Assembly (NCBI GenBank): GCA_964036295.1
Contig: OZ038472.1
Location: 5,168,001-5,232,000, forward strand
Direction of reading: 5' to 3'
From: Plumapathes pennacea
Lineage: Eukaryota > Cnidaria > Anthozoa > Antipatharia > Myriopathidae
Length of the DNA stretch: 64,000 nt
Shown here: positions 1 to 12,200 of the stretch, piece after piece
Layout: the number at the start of each line of letters is the position of its first letter
Position numbering within the stretch: position 1 is the first letter of the stretch
Program-made: the position numbers and the translations under genes
Notes under the pieces: model-generated
The model's input: the letters and a program-made list of their open reading frames with translations, nothing else
Told to the model about the DNA's origin: nothing
Database searches by the model: none

Positions 1-424
1 CAGTACAACAATGAAATTAATAACATGCATTAGAAAAGAGGCCGGGAAACATAGATAATTAGGCCAGAAAACTCGCACTAAAACCCATTAGCCATACTAT
101 TTACTACCCGTGCCTCAAGCTAATCCGGTCATTTTATGCGAAATTACAAGCTGTGCGAAGCGATGCATGGCACACAGATTGTTTTTTTTGGGCCATTTCT
201 TCTTTCCTTTTTAATAAACAACGCTTTTAATATCGGCTTGGTTAACATGGGGGGTGAACAACAGGCGACAAACTCTGAATGGATAGCTGAACAACAATTT
301 ATCGCTATTTCAAATATTGGCTTTATATGCTTTTATCTCTAATTACTTTGAACATATTAAATCCTATGTTATCAGATGCCACCGAAAAGCTCATATTCGA
401 CCAAAGCTTTATTATCTTTTAAAG
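1..424. other. Probable intron or upstream flank of LMO-like gene
   Basis: No coding similarity is recognised here. The stretch ends in a splice acceptor (TTTTAAAG) directly before the LIM exon, so at least its right part is probably an intron of that gene. The exon for the first LIM domain would lie beyond the left edge of the window. Confidence 0.5.
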
Positions 425-653
425 GTTGTATGGCTCGAGTGGGGCATGCGCCGTATGTGCCAAGCTAATTCCCTCTACGGAGCTTGTTATGAAGGTGCTT
501 GGCAAAGTATACCACTTGCAGTGTTTTGCTTGTACGACCTGCCATAATCAGCTAGTTGCTGGCGACCGATTTCATGTGGTGAACGGAAGACTATTCTGCG
601 AGAACGACGACCCAAAACGACTGCGAACGCCACTACATGTGGCAAAACAAACG
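425..653 (+). CDS. LIM-only protein (LMO4-like), internal exon with a LIM domain
   Basis: This is an internal exon, not a complete gene. Read in frame it gives LYGSSGACAVCAKLIP, then a conserved central part containing VYHLQCFACTTC, then GDRFHVVNGRLFCENDDP. The Cys/His/Asp zinc ligands are in the order C-x2-C, H-x2-C, C-x2-C and C-x2-D, as in a LIM zinc finger. Spacing and wording (SGAC.C, VYHL.CF.C, GDRFH..NG.LFCE.D) resemble the second LIM domain of LMO4 more than LMO1-3. LMO proteins are nuclear transcription cofactors that bridge LDB1 and DNA-binding partners through their LIM domains. The acceptor is TTTTAAAG before base 425 and the donor is ACG|GTGAGT at 653/654. The final exon encoding the C-terminal tail was not found with confidence; after the LIM fold the exon adds about 14 residues (KRLRTPLHVAKQT). 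The gene call rests on remembered family patterns. Confidence 0.8.
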
Positions 654-2532
654 GTGAGTCTTGAGATCGTAGCTGGAAGAGCAAGCATACAACTAGCCTG
701 TCAAAACAAGACAATAATTTCTGAAGAAAGATAAAGCTTATTTGGTTTTAATATCCAAGCTATTTTTGCTTAAGCTAATATTAAGTCATCAACGTTGACG
801 TTTCATTTCGCCGTTTTCGTGAATAGAAAAGTTAATTTAATGGCCTGGCGTTTGGGGTTTTTTTTAAAATGTCAGTTGAAGTCGCTAATTTACACAAAGG
901 GCTTTTTGCCAACTGTCGCAAACGTTTTACAGGCAAAAATCGGGTGTAATGGTAGTTTAGTCCTTCCCTTTATCGGCCATCTCCACATATATTCTTCCTG
1001 CGTCACAAATTTGCATGGTCGGCAATGAAAGATTCAAATCTATGTTAATTGTTCGAGCTTGTGATAACCGAAAGTGTTCCATGGTCTAATACGAATTAAT
1101 TAAGGGCTAGATTGGTCTGGTCCTGCGGTAGATAAGATGTGAACTGCATTTAGGATGGCATTTCCATTAACACAACTGTTAAAACACGAACAACAATAGG
1201 CAAATCACCTGGGAAATGACGAAAAAATCCGACGGCGTAAATTGAAGCAAATCACTCTAAAACAGGAAGCAATAAGGCATCCTTGCGGTCAAACTTGTCA
1301 AACCGCTAAAAATTAAAATTATTTATTTCATAATGAACTTCGGTTTATGGCTTTTAAAATCAGAGATTGAACGGAGAAAAAAGGTCTAAAGGAAGCAAAA
1401 CACGAAACTACAGCGGTTTTTTTGTCTCACTCAGCTGGAAGTGATTTTCTGTTGAACGGCACCGCCTGTAAATGAAAGCCTCGTATCGTATTTATTCCAT
1501 TTGCTATAAAAGAGTGGCCTACCAAATTGATCCGACTCAATTTGAAATGGGATTCCTTTTATTAGGAAAGTAATGAAAGACATTTGAGAGTTATTAGAAT
1601 GGATTTGCAGCTGATACTGGTCTGAACTGTTCATTATTATTACATTTGTGAAAATTGGAGACACTGGAGCAGAAAAGGACACAAATTTTTGCAAGCTTCC
1701 GGAAGAGTACGGCCTCCCCTGTCACGAGATCTCGACTACTGAGCCCCTAAAACGATTAAAGGCAAACTTTCTCCTTTCGATAGACAGTCAGAGAAAAATG
1801 GCAGGTGATTACGGGACAAAACTTAAGTTCTCCCAACATTACATATACATTTTGTTCAGGGCAGGCTGGGAGAATTAGGTAACTCATCCTAAAAAAACAC
1901 GACTAAAAGATCTAATCCTGCTTATCTCAAAAGAGGAAGTTTCCCACGGTTTTTAGGGGGAGGATTATAAACCTATCTATATAAAAATGGCAATTAATAT
2001 CCCCTGAAAAAAGAAAACTATCAAAGTCGGTTTCTTCTACAGATTTCAATTTCTCATAGTATACAACAGCGCAGCACGGCAGCCATTGGCTATTTTAACT
2101 CAAGATCGAACAGAATATACTGAAAAGTCTTCCTTTTTCGGGGCAAACTACGTTACAATTTCTCACTTAGTTTTGTGTGCCTTTCCGAGGCAGCGCGACA
2201 GTGTATTAATAAGCTAAAACGTATGTTCCGACCGCGACGAAAGACCTAAGATCGTCTCAAATTTCTCTTCGACGCAAACGAAGTCAAGAAAAACTCGTCT
2301 AGTCCTTTTGAATCAGTACGATATGAGCGCAGTTTAACGAAGTATAATTTCTGCCGAGGCCGGCCCATGTCTAATGGCCATCTTTCTTAAGAACTTTCTG
2401 TGCATGATTGCCTGGCCCGCACTCGTATCATTTCTAAGGGTTTGACCGCTTCTTCGTGTGCCGACGATTATCCTCCACAATAACTGGCTTTAATCTTAGA
2501 GGGGGTCGTGCGGTGAATACAGAGATGCAATG
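654..2532. other. Non-coding stretch downstream of the LIM exon
   Basis: It starts with the splice donor of the LIM exon, so it begins as intron. Short open frames occur on both strands but none shows a recognisable domain or convincing splice-site pairing. The missing last LMO exon may lie here or further right. No repeats were noticed. Confidence 0.4.
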
Positions 2533-2648
2533 GAAAACCAGCCCTAAAGAGAACTAGATTGACTGCGTCGGCGTGGAGAAATACGTATAACTTGAATCGA
2601 CTTAGGGTTGATGTGTGAAAGCTGGACGCCGTGAAAGAATCTAAAGCT
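2533..2648. repeat. Dispersed repeat, copy 1 (about 115 bp)
   Basis: The block begins near AAGAGAACTAGATTGACTG and runs through GTCGGCGTGG, a TACGTATAACTTG segment and GTGAAAGCTGGAC to CCGTGAAAGAAT. It is repeated with few changes at 9028-9134. A shorter related piece (AAGAGAACTAGATTTTGACC then GCGTCGGCGTACGAAG) occurs at about 9938-9975. This is a dispersed family of unknown type; no terminal inverted repeat was seen. Confidence 0.6.
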
Positions 2649-5000
2649 GACGTTTTCGAGAGTTAGACTTGAAGAGAAGATACACACAGACAGGCAGACT
2701 GACAAGCACAAAACACTGGGCAAATGGGCAAACACAGAAACAAGAAGAAGGGCAGGAACCAAAAATGAAGAGTCACATGCAGGGAGAGAGAAAAGGCATA
2801 AGATATAAAGCAGAACGTTTTCTGGGTCTTAGGTCTTCGTTTTCGGGGTCTTCGTTTTCGTTACACCCGCAGAACGACAGAGAGAAATAGCAGGAAGCAA
2901 GACCCACCAAAACAAGCTAACTGTTTAAACAAGAACTTCCATAAACGAACAATTTTACACAAACAGCCTTTTTTATACTCTTCAGCTTTCCCGACATTGC
3001 TATAGCTCTTAGCAACGCAATTCCAAACCAACATGCTCTAAAACGTGGGAGCTAATAACCTTTGTTAACCGATGCTAATGTACGGCTCTTTGATCTTACA
3101 GGTATGCTAATAGGCTACAAATGTCGATGATAAGGCAGACATTAACGAGGAAGTACTCTACGACAAGAAAATTAATACAATTGGAGATGGGACTCGGAGG
3201 CTACCTTATAGAAGCCGAACAAACCTAATCAAACTCTATCCCTTGAGTACGACGAAAATAGCCTCGGTTCTATGTTATCTCTGCGAGCAGCTAAATATAA
3301 AGGTGTCGATTTGGCATTACATTGCCAAGCCAAAATAATTGAAGTTTAAAAGTACGATGTCATAATATGAAACTATCACGACCTTCAGATTATAAAGCGC
3401 TTTCGTGAAATCGATTGAATCTCATAACAAACACAACTCTTTTTTCGTAAAAAAAGAGAAAGCGCTTTCTAAAATAAATTACTTTATTAGCAAAAAAAAA
3501 ATGTAGTAAACAAGCTCCCTGAACTAAGAGAAAACACAACGTCAATGGAAGACTAAACCCCAGCCGATGTTTCAGCCAAAAGAAAAAAAAAAAAAAAATG
3601 AAATGAAATGAACACTTTTTCATAGGTTCAAGATCCATTGCTCCTCGATTAAGTTTTACGATTTTACTGTTCGGTGTGGAATAATAGAAAAAAATGCTTT
3701 TTAATATGTGATGGCTAAATCATGCGCGGAGCAGAAAACCGCCAAGTAGAATGTGGTGTTTAAGCCTTTAAGAAGTTTAATTAGTTTTTCCATGAGACAA
3801 AACGAACACAAGGCAAGCTGTCTATTCGTGTCTTTCCATTAAAGTAGTGTTAATTAACTTTTGTGAATGTGTTGACATAGTTTAACACAGCATGAAGCCC
3901 GTCTAATAATATAGATGGCTCCACCGCCATTATGTAAATAGAAATTCTATTGATGACTCTGGATAGCAATTAGATTTGAGCGCAACCTTCTAGCTATCTC
4001 ACGTAGCAAACAGGAAATTGAAGAAAACAAGAATGTTTCATGGAGTATCTCTGTAAAAATATATATTAAACCTACATTTTATGCAGATAATAGATTTAAA
4101 ACGAAGTGCCGTGTTCCTCTAAGACAAATACAACTGATCCATGAATCGATAGTGACTTCGTGTTGTTTTTATCCAATATGACACATGTTAACAGCGGGGG
4201 TTCAGCTCTTTGGAAAGTAATATTAAAATGCGGTTCAACTTTCAGCAAAATGAATAAAAAGGCTCATTTCAGTCACCAGTTCACATACACACAAACACCC
4301 AAACAAACGACAAGTTTATACGTGCACAAACACACAAACGTATAGAAACGTTAACCATTCCTGTCGCAGATTTCTTATCTCTTTCTCCGTGACATCTGAA
4401 CGACTAACAACAGTTTAACATGCGAAATAGAAAACGGGGGGAGGGGTTAGAGGCACGAAATTGTCACGAACCTTGCTAAAGAGAAAGTAATAGTTCTAAG
4501 TCCTACTGCAAGGTTCTCAGGAGAACGAATTTGCTGGGGGAGGGGGGGGTAGAAATAAAGCTTTCATTCATTTCAGTGATTTCAAAATCGAATTCTCAGA
4601 TCAGTCTTCAAAAAGCCACAATTTCTTTACACCAGTTTTCTTACGTTTTCCCGCCGAAGGATGTCCGGCCATACCCTCCCCACCCCTCCCCTACTCAATG
4701 GTGTTTGCTCCTTTCGCAGGCCCTTACTACGCTAGACCTCATTTAAAAAAAGCTATATCTTCAACAACAGCCTATCTTCAGAGAAAAAAAAAAAAAAAAA
4801 AAAACACACGATCGAGTGCACTCCCGTGAACAACAACGTGAACACTTGAGTGGTCACACCCTTAGTTTTGCATGCCACAGTTTTTTAGTTGGGCGCGGAG
4901 TGGTTCAATCCATTTGGATTATTCTGATCTGTCAGACTACTGAAATCATGTTAGCTATTAAAAAAACCTTATGGAAATTAAAGTGCATACCGATAAATAT
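2649..5000. other. Gene-poor stretch with simple A-rich tracts
   Basis: No coding exon is recognised. An A tract lies near 3581-3598 and a 22-base A tract near 4783-4804. An ACAC/ACAAAC-rich stretch lies near 4283-4340. Long G and C runs occur near 4436-4445, 4537-4549 and 4674-4690. Confidence 0.4.
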
Positions 5001-5110
5001 CCCACAGTTGATAATTATTACGAGAATCCTGGATAAAGAGTAACACTCTTCATACCCCACAGTTGATAATTATTACGAGAATCCTGGATAAAGAGTAACA
5101 CTCTTCATAC
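5001..5110. repeat. Tandem duplication, 2 x 55 bp
   Basis: A 55-bp unit beginning CCCACAGTTGATAATTATTA and ending CTCTTCATAC is present twice in direct tandem (5001-5055 and 5056-5110) with essentially no differences, so the duplication is recent. Confidence 0.9.
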
Positions 5111-5213
5111 CCAACAGGAAACCTCGAGAACCTTGTGGGAGATTTAGAGAAGGTGTTTTTTTAAGCATACTGAGAGTAGCGCACAATAAATAAATATTAA
5201 ATTAGTTAATATC

Positions 5214-5472
5214 GTTTATTTAAATCGAAGCATTAGGGAGTGGTTGCCCATTCACCCGAGCCAGAGGCTCATGTTTTAAATGTCCGACCGGTGGAATACC
5301 TGTAGAAAGAAGACAGATTCAGAAGGGAAACACCGTTGGAGTTGCCTCCTCGGATGAAAAACCTTCTTACTACCGCCGGCCGTGGGAATTAAACCCACGA
5401 CCTCCTGGTTTTGGAGCTTCATTACGGATTCAGGTCCACCACCCCAAACCGCTCGGCCACCAAGTCAGTGGT
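5214..5472 (-). mobile_element. tRNA-derived SINE (minus-strand copy)
   Basis: Read on the minus strand, the element opens with CTTGGTGGCCGAGCGGTTTG, matching the start of a Leu/Ser-type tRNA and its A box. It later contains GTGGGTTTAATTCCCAC, a B box with its T-stem. A non-tRNA body follows and ends in an A/T-rich tail (TTTAAATAAAC). The same family lies on the plus strand at about 22326-22579 in a WDR38 intron. The tRNA-like head with internal Pol III promoter boxes is seen in the sequence; SINE status is inferred from it and from the dispersed copies. Confidence 0.8.
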
Positions 5473-6445
5473 AAAATATGAAAATGATCTCGAGGAAAAG
5501 GCGGCATAACAACAATAGAACAAGTAGCGTCTGATAGCAGTAATGTAGAGAATAGCATGACTTTAAACAGAGCTCTCTTCTTAATCAGTCACAATTAAGA
5601 TCTTGTTCGTAGTAAGCAATAAACTGAATAAAGATCCACTTTAAACAAATATAACTCCTTCGTTATATTCAAGTATCGTTCTGTGTATGAGCAGTTACAA
5701 ACAACCCTCACGTCATGGACATACTGCACATTGATAACCACAGTATGTCTGCTACATGAAGTCTGCTTCATGAAGTACACGGAAATATAGGAAAACACGC
5801 ACACACACGCACACACAAAAATTATAAAACCAGGGCGTGCGCTCGCGATTGAACGACCCGACTGCCTAGTGCCTGAGCAAACGAAAGAACAATAACGTTT
5901 ATATCAGCTGTACAGCGTCGAAACCTAAACCAAACGCCAAGTATCAGTGAGGGAGCCTGAATAAAACTGCGATACAGTGTCAATATCCTTTGGTATTCAA
6001 AAAGATCCTTCTGGATAAACACGCAAGGCAAACACGGCAATCGCCGTGACTGTAATCTGACTCTTGTAAGTCCTGGCTTTGAAAGAGAAGCAACAGAGGA
6101 ACACAGGCGTGTTTACCTGGCTATTATGCTGTCTTTTTGATACAAGAACATAAGTACAGCAGGATAAATAAGCTGCCAGCTCAGTCTTTAAACAGCTCAA
6201 CTCGTGTCTTACTTGTATTGCCACCCAAGCTTTTGTCAGTGTACGTTTGAGTGAAGGTTTGTTAACAACAAGTATCATCAGCTTGAACAACAGAAGAATG
6301 TCTCTGTCCACGTTGTTTGTTCTTGAGTCAACAAGTGAAACAAAGGAAATCAAGTTATTGTGCTATACCTTAAAGTTTTCACTACCAACGTGACTTTGAC
6401 TCAACTTAGAACAACTCCCAAACTTATGAAATGTCATGATCAGAC
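5473..6445. other. Non-coding stretch, nothing recognised
   Basis: Short frames occur on both strands but none resembles a known domain. A short ACAC/ACGC-rich tract lies near 5795-5818. Confidence 0.35.
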
Positions 6446-6860
6446 CTAAAGGTGGGATCATATAAAACGAAAGCTCTCAGTGATGAATACGTTCTGATAG
6501 CAGGTTACTTTTGGGACATTTTTGGAGATAAACTTTAAAACAATCATAAAACAGAAAATTTTTACTCAATTCAGGTCAAATTTTCAGCACTGATGCTGTA
6601 TGCTATGAGGAATTAATAAATCGTAAAGTTGGGACCACTCAAATGAAAGCTCTCAGTGAGTACGTTTTGATAGCAGGGTTCACTTAAACCTCCTGAACTG
6701 TTACATGAAATCTAAAGGTGTGACCAAGTAAAACGAAAAGTCTCAATGAGTACAATCTAACAGCAGTGTTCACTTCCAACTCCTAAACTGTTAAACGAAA
6801 CCTAAAGGTGTGACCATTAAAACAAAAACTCTCAGTGAATACGTTCTGATAGCAGTGTTT
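6446..6860. repeat. Degenerate tandem repeat, roughly four units
   Basis: The phrases CTAAAGGTG.GA.CA, AAAACGAAAGCTCTCAGTGA and GAATACGTTCTGATAGCAG recur with changes near 6446-6510, 6619-6690, 6712-6780 and 6800-6860. The units are about 90-170 bp with intervening indels. Confidence 0.6.
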
Positions 6861-7252
6861 AAGTTTTTGTTGGATAGATTTTGTTACGGTTTAAGGTTTA
6901 ACTTCGTCAAAACGAAATGATTCTGAGCCGTGTAAAATGTTATTGCCAGCTGCTGGTATTGGTGTTACTCTGCATTTGATTCAAAGTGGACAAAGAGTAT
7001 GAATTGAATTCAAAAGTTTTATGAGAAAGTGTGAAAGCAAGGAAAGATCTTACAAAATTAAGTTTTTGTTGGATAGATTTTGTTACGGTTTAAGGTTTAA
7101 CTTCGTCAAAACGAAATGATTCTGAGCCGAGTAAAATGTTATTGCCAGCTGCTGGTAGTGGTGTTACTCTGCATCTGATTCAAAGTGGACAAAGAGTATG
7201 AATTGAATTCAAAAGTTTTATGAGAAAGTGTGAAAGCAAAGAAAGATCTTAC
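6861..7252. repeat. Direct tandem duplication, 199-bp period
   Basis: The copies 6861-7053 and 7060-7252 both start AAGTTTTTGTTGGATAGATT and end GAAAGATCTTAC, differing at only a handful of bases. The six-base tail after the first copy differs from the sequence after the second. Confidence 0.9.
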
Positions 7253-7998
7253 GAAAACAGCGCAACTGCTTCTCCAGTTCAGGTATAACTCTTACTCAGT
7301 ATGCCCCGGAAATACTTTGTAAACAAAGTTGAATGCTAGAATGATTCGACTACATGATTGCTGTTACATTCGGAGGACATAAGAAGATATCGCAGTATGG
7401 TTAATCTATTTTTGTCTGTATTGATGCCCTCATTTTTTAGGTCTTTTAGAGCATCATTCTGTAATAGACACTTTTATGCATGGCTTTCTATGTTTTCGTA
7501 ATACAAATCCTTAGAGGGCTTTCACGCATTTAAAACAACTCCATACCAAACGTCCCCCCTCCTCTTAACGCCTGAATAGAAAATTCGCTCTAGTTCGGGA
7601 CATGTCGCATAAGCACTATTTCCCATGCATCTTCCAAAAAATTGAAAAAATATACATGCTCTAACAAGCGTCGCGCGAGTGCAATATTTAGTGGTCTTTG
7701 AATAAATTACAAGTGCTCATTTATTTCAACATTGCACGAGAAATCATGTGATACTTGTTAATAACATGCACACAGTAATTTCCGTCAAATCTGTCAGCAT
7801 TTTGTTTCCTTTCGTTCAGCTGTCAATCATTTTCAATTTCAAAATTCTGCACTTTTAATTTCATATTTTTGCACTGTTTGGGATAAATTGACATGCTCTC
7901 AGCCAAAACACAGAAATGATATGCATGCTATTACAATAATAATAACAACATTATAAGAATAATGACAATAAATACGAATAACAGTAATTTTCATTACT
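7253..7998. other. Non-coding stretch, nothing recognised
   Basis: AT-rich DNA with an AAT-rich segment near 7930-7985. No exon or element boundaries were recognised. Confidence 0.35.
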
Positions 7999-8082
7999 TA
8001 GAGCGGTTTTCGGATGACTGTCGAAAATAATTGTGTGATTACTTTGGTTTTGGTTTTCGACAGTCATCCGAAAACGGCTCTA
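7999..8082. mobile_element. Internally deleted MITE (GAGCGGTTTTCGGATGAC family)
   Basis: The left arm GAGCGGTTTTCGGATGAC is answered by the inverted arm GTCATCCGAAAACGGCTC, flanked by TA on each side. The inside is only about 30 bp (AATTGTGTGATTACTTTGG-like). A longer member with the same ends lies at 14603-14927. No transposase is encoded, so it is a non-autonomous element. Confidence 0.8.
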
Positions 8083-8118
8083 TAACCACAACGACAACAA
8101 CAATCGTCATCATAATCA

Positions 8119-8331
8119 TACCATCATACCATCATATCATCATATCATCATACCATCATACCATCATATCATCATACCATCATACCATCATACCATCATA
8201 TCACCATACCATCATACCATCATACCATCATACCATCATATCACCATACCATCATGCCATCACACCATCATACCATCATATCATCATACCATCATACCAT
8301 CACACCATCATACCATCATACCATCATACCG
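8119..8331. repeat. Microsatellite array, CATCATACC-type units
   Basis: About 210 bp of CCATCATAC/ATCATATC nonamer and trimer variants. The array is open in all plus-strand frames, which creates a spurious His/Ile/Pro/Ser-rich open frame. Confidence 0.95.
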
Positions 8332-9027
8332 GGGTCTAATGTTTCATAAATCAGTAAAAAGGTCGGGGGTAGTATTTTGGATCGCTAAAAATATATTAAA
8401 ATTATTAATTTATACTTTAAAGTTTACAACCTTCACGATTTCTTCGCCAATAAGTTGTCTTTTAAATTAAGAGAAGCCTGTCGTTATGTAATGTCTTTTA
8501 AATTCGGCAAGCTGGGACAACAAAGTCTTCCAAGCCTTGATTCCTTTGGTTCTGTCCGGCACTATAAAACTAGCTAAGTAGCATGTATGATCAGGCGCAT
8601 TGCATAATATGAGTCGAATAAAAGCCAAAACATGAAACAGAAACTCGTGATGACAAAACATCTGCTCAGCTTATTTTTATCCCATTCGGACCAGAGTGTT
8701 TAAACAACAGCGGTTTCCTTTTTTACTGCAGGGATAGACTACGAAACACTGACTCATCTCGCGCGTCAAAAGCCGGTCAAGCGAAAGCTAAAGTATTTGT
8801 GCAGTTCTAATCTAAAATGCTATGCTATGCTAGAACATCAATTGCTACATAGTCTACCTCTGGCTCCAGCTTGTCTCCAGGCCTCTAAACTCACTGGATG
8901 ACGCATGCTGATCTCTTTTTCCCGCGCAAATCGGAGCGACTCTTCGACCTCGCAAGCTCGCGAAAGGAAGTCGCCTATGGAGAATTTCATCGAACGTATT
9001 AATGCAGAAGAATAGTGGAGTCAGTTC
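8332..9027. other. Non-coding stretch, nothing firm
   Basis: A minus-strand open frame (8467-8661) was examined for additional ankyrin-gene exons, but neither a good acceptor nor a domain could be seen. Further 3' exons of the ankyrin gene may be hidden here. Confidence 0.3.
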
Positions 9028-9134
9028 AATAAACCAGCTCTAAAGAGAACTAGATTGACTGTGTCGGCGTGGTGAAGTACGTATAACTTGGATCAATGAG
9101 GGTCGATGTGTGAAAGCTGGACACCGTGAAAGAA
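9028..9134. repeat. Dispersed repeat, copy 2
   Basis: Copy of the block at 2533-2648. It shares CTCTAAAGAGAACTAGATTG, GTCGGCGTGG and GTGTGAAAGCTGGACACC. It differs from copy 1 by several substitutions and a short deletion. Confidence 0.6.
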
Positions 9135-9269
9135 TTACAAGATGATGCTCTTGGGTGAGCAATTGTGCTATTTTCTTAATTACTTCGAACTGGCCGATAT
9201 AAAGGCAAATGATACTTCATGTTTTGGAAAACGCACAAGAAAGAAAGGAAATCCCACAACTTTCTGTAC

Positions 9270-12200
9270 CTTGGTCAAATTCGGAAGGGAGGCCGCTGAC
9301 CGAAGCGTTCTGAGCTTTTCCTTGCGAAGCCTACCCTCCATTTCTCTGCGCATTCTCTGTAAGTGCAACAAACAAACAAACAAGTTCATTACATCAAGAC
9401 TCTGCAACAAGCCCTGACCAATCACAGACTCTGTCCGCCCTTTCTGTGACTTCTATTCTGCCGACTGGAGATAAAACTGGCGATTTCACCACGACACCCT
9501 TTCACTCCTGAGCTCAAATTACAAATTCTCCCAACCATTCGAGAAGAAAACGTACGAGTGATGTAGTGAGAATTCATAGCTGAATCAGACTTCATCTGAG
9601 CAAGGTGTCAAAAAACAAATTCTTCCAAACTGTATGACATATATCCGACGGGAGAAAGCAGGAGAAATCTGATGTTCATCACTCTCTTGAGTGGAAAAGT
9701 TAAGAACATTGCTGACTCTGACCTTGTCTTGAGAAGATAACAGGACATCCACAATGTCGTCATGTTCATAAGAGTACGCGAGTTCCACCGCTGATTTACC
9801 TTCCTGTAGGTCAAAGAGGAAAGACTCAAACATTTCCTTGACAGGTACAAACCTTGGATTTCATTTATACAGGCGAAAAATAAACAGACAGTAACAAATA
9901 CAGTACCTGTCTGTCTACAGTGGGACACTGGTACTGAAGAGAACTAGATTTTGACCGCGTCGGCGTACGAAGGGATAGCGCTCGAAACGTCAGTTTCATA
10001 TTCTTTTACAGCAGCTATAGTCGATTAATTATACACATTTGCCTATCTGTCTGTCTAAGTCTGTCAGTAGAAGTATCAAAGTACGATTCTGAATCGACGC
10101 CATCAGCGGTTCCTTTGTCAATATTAGTTTCGTGCTAGTAGCTCGAGATCAATTAAAGAAGCTCTGGTACCCAGGCTAGCTCACCTTGTTCAGCAGAGAC
10201 ACATCTGCACCAAACAGGAGCAGCACTTCAGCAATCCTCCGCTTGCCGCGCATGGCCGCATAGTGCAAAGGTGTCCGCTGTTCCTAAATACCGACAGAGC
10301 AAAGAGATTGGATGTACACAAAAATAACAGTGATAGATACACTGGCTTGTTCAGTGAAGTGTGCGGAAGGGTCGCGAGGATAGACCCTGGTGCAATATAA
10401 ATTAACTGAGGAAAACGTGCTGCCTTTGCTAAACAACATCGATCTCAAAGAGCAGATGGCCAGATCTCAGGCGAAGTGTACTTAAGAAATATATAACGCG
10501 TCACCGTGTAATACAGCCTCATCTAAACACGCGGGAAGTTGGGAGAACACGAGAGCAGCGTAAGAAAACCACGAGGCCGCCTCGTGGTTTCCGGCGCTAC
10601 TCAAGTGTTCTCCCAACTTCCCAAGTGTTTAGATGAGGCTATATTACACGGGAACACGTTATATATTTCTTTTATAAAATAATTAGCTAAGTTTAAAAAA
10701 CATCGCGTATCGCGTCAGCGTGTAATATACTCTCATCTAACACGGTTATTTAGCCAATCAGGGCGGGCGTAGTATCATAGTTATTTTATAATAATACATC
10801 TTTAACTCTTTATCGCATTTATGCTTAACCCTTTCACTGCAGATTCTCCCAACCTTTTCAGAGAAAAATGTTTGAGTGATGTAGTGAGAATTAATAATTT
10901 AATCAGCTATCATCTGAGCAAGGTTTCAAAACCCACGCTCTTCTTACTGTATGATATATTCGTGCTGTCAAAACTGAAGGAGAAATTTAAACTTGATCAC
11001 TCTTGAGAGTGAAAGGGTCAATTTCGTCAATCATAGGGTCGCAGCTTTAGGTAAAGTCAAACCTGTATTAACAAACGGACACCCTTGCATAGGGAATTGT
11101 GAAGTGTCCACGTAATACAGGTAAAGTTTGCAGTACAGTCTATTTCCTCTAAGACGGACTGTCCGTTTTAAATGGACATCTGTCTTAAAGAAAGTTCAGT
11201 TCGAGTAAATGACTGAAGAAACGGCAGGTGTCCGTCTTAAAGAAAGTTCAGTTAGAGTAAATGACTGAAGAAATGGCAGGTGTCCGTATTAAAGAGAGTT
11301 CAGTTAGAGTAAATGACTGAAGAAACGGCAGGTGTCCGTCTTAAAGAAAGTTCAGTTAGAGTAAATGACTGAAGAAACGGCAGGTGTCCGTATTAAAGAA
11401 AGTTCAGTTAGAGTAAATGACTGAAGAAATGGCAGGTGTCCGTCTTAAAGAAAGTTCAGTTAGAGTAAATGACTGAAGAAATGGCAGGTGTCCGTCTTAA
11501 AGAAAGTTCAGTTAGAGTAAATGACTGAAGAAACGGCAGGTGTCCGTCTTAAAGAAAGTTCAGTTAGAGTAAATGACTGAAGAAATGGCAGGTGTCCGTA
11601 TTAAAGAAAGTTCAGTTAGAGTAAATGACTGAAGAAACGGCAGGTGTCCGTCTTAAAGAAAGTTCAGTTAGAGTAAATGACTGAAGAAACGGCAGGGACA
11701 ACTCCTACCAGGTGATTGTATTAGAGGGGTGTCCGTCTTAGAGGGCTGTCCGTTACTGTACTTTACTAAAGAGTAGACTATCAGGACTTTGGCAACTGTA
11801 GGGTGTCTACTAAATACGGAGCCAGTCAATACAGGTTTGGCTGTAGTTTTCGCGGTTTATTCGTCTCACTCAGTGAAAGTGCTAACTTTAAAAACATAGG
11901 ACCATAAGTACACCACAAATGAATAGATAATATCATAAATGCACGTACTTCATCAGTGATGTCAATGTTGGCTCCAGCTGAAATCAACCGATGGACCACT
12001 TGGTGCTGTCCACTCCACGCAGCCTCATGTAGTGCTGACTTGCCGAACTGACGGTCAAAAACACGTGAAAACAGCGAGAAAAACTTAGACAAACCTGATA
12101 TACCAGAGCTATGAAGAACGCGCCACTCCTCTGACGTCACAGGTCCCAGTCTCCCATTTTGTTCGGCCTGGATTTTGTATTTCCGAATTCAACCGCGTGA

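Noticed and set aside
1431..1878. Possible last LMO exon
   Set aside because: Open frames here show no LMO-like tail and no clear acceptor in the required phase.
8031..8339. His/Ile/Pro-rich 102-codon frame
   Set aside because: It is a direct translation of the CATCATACC microsatellite.
11181..11696. CRISPR-like repeat array
   Set aside because: Units are directly adjacent with no unique spacers, in an animal genome intron: a minisatellite.
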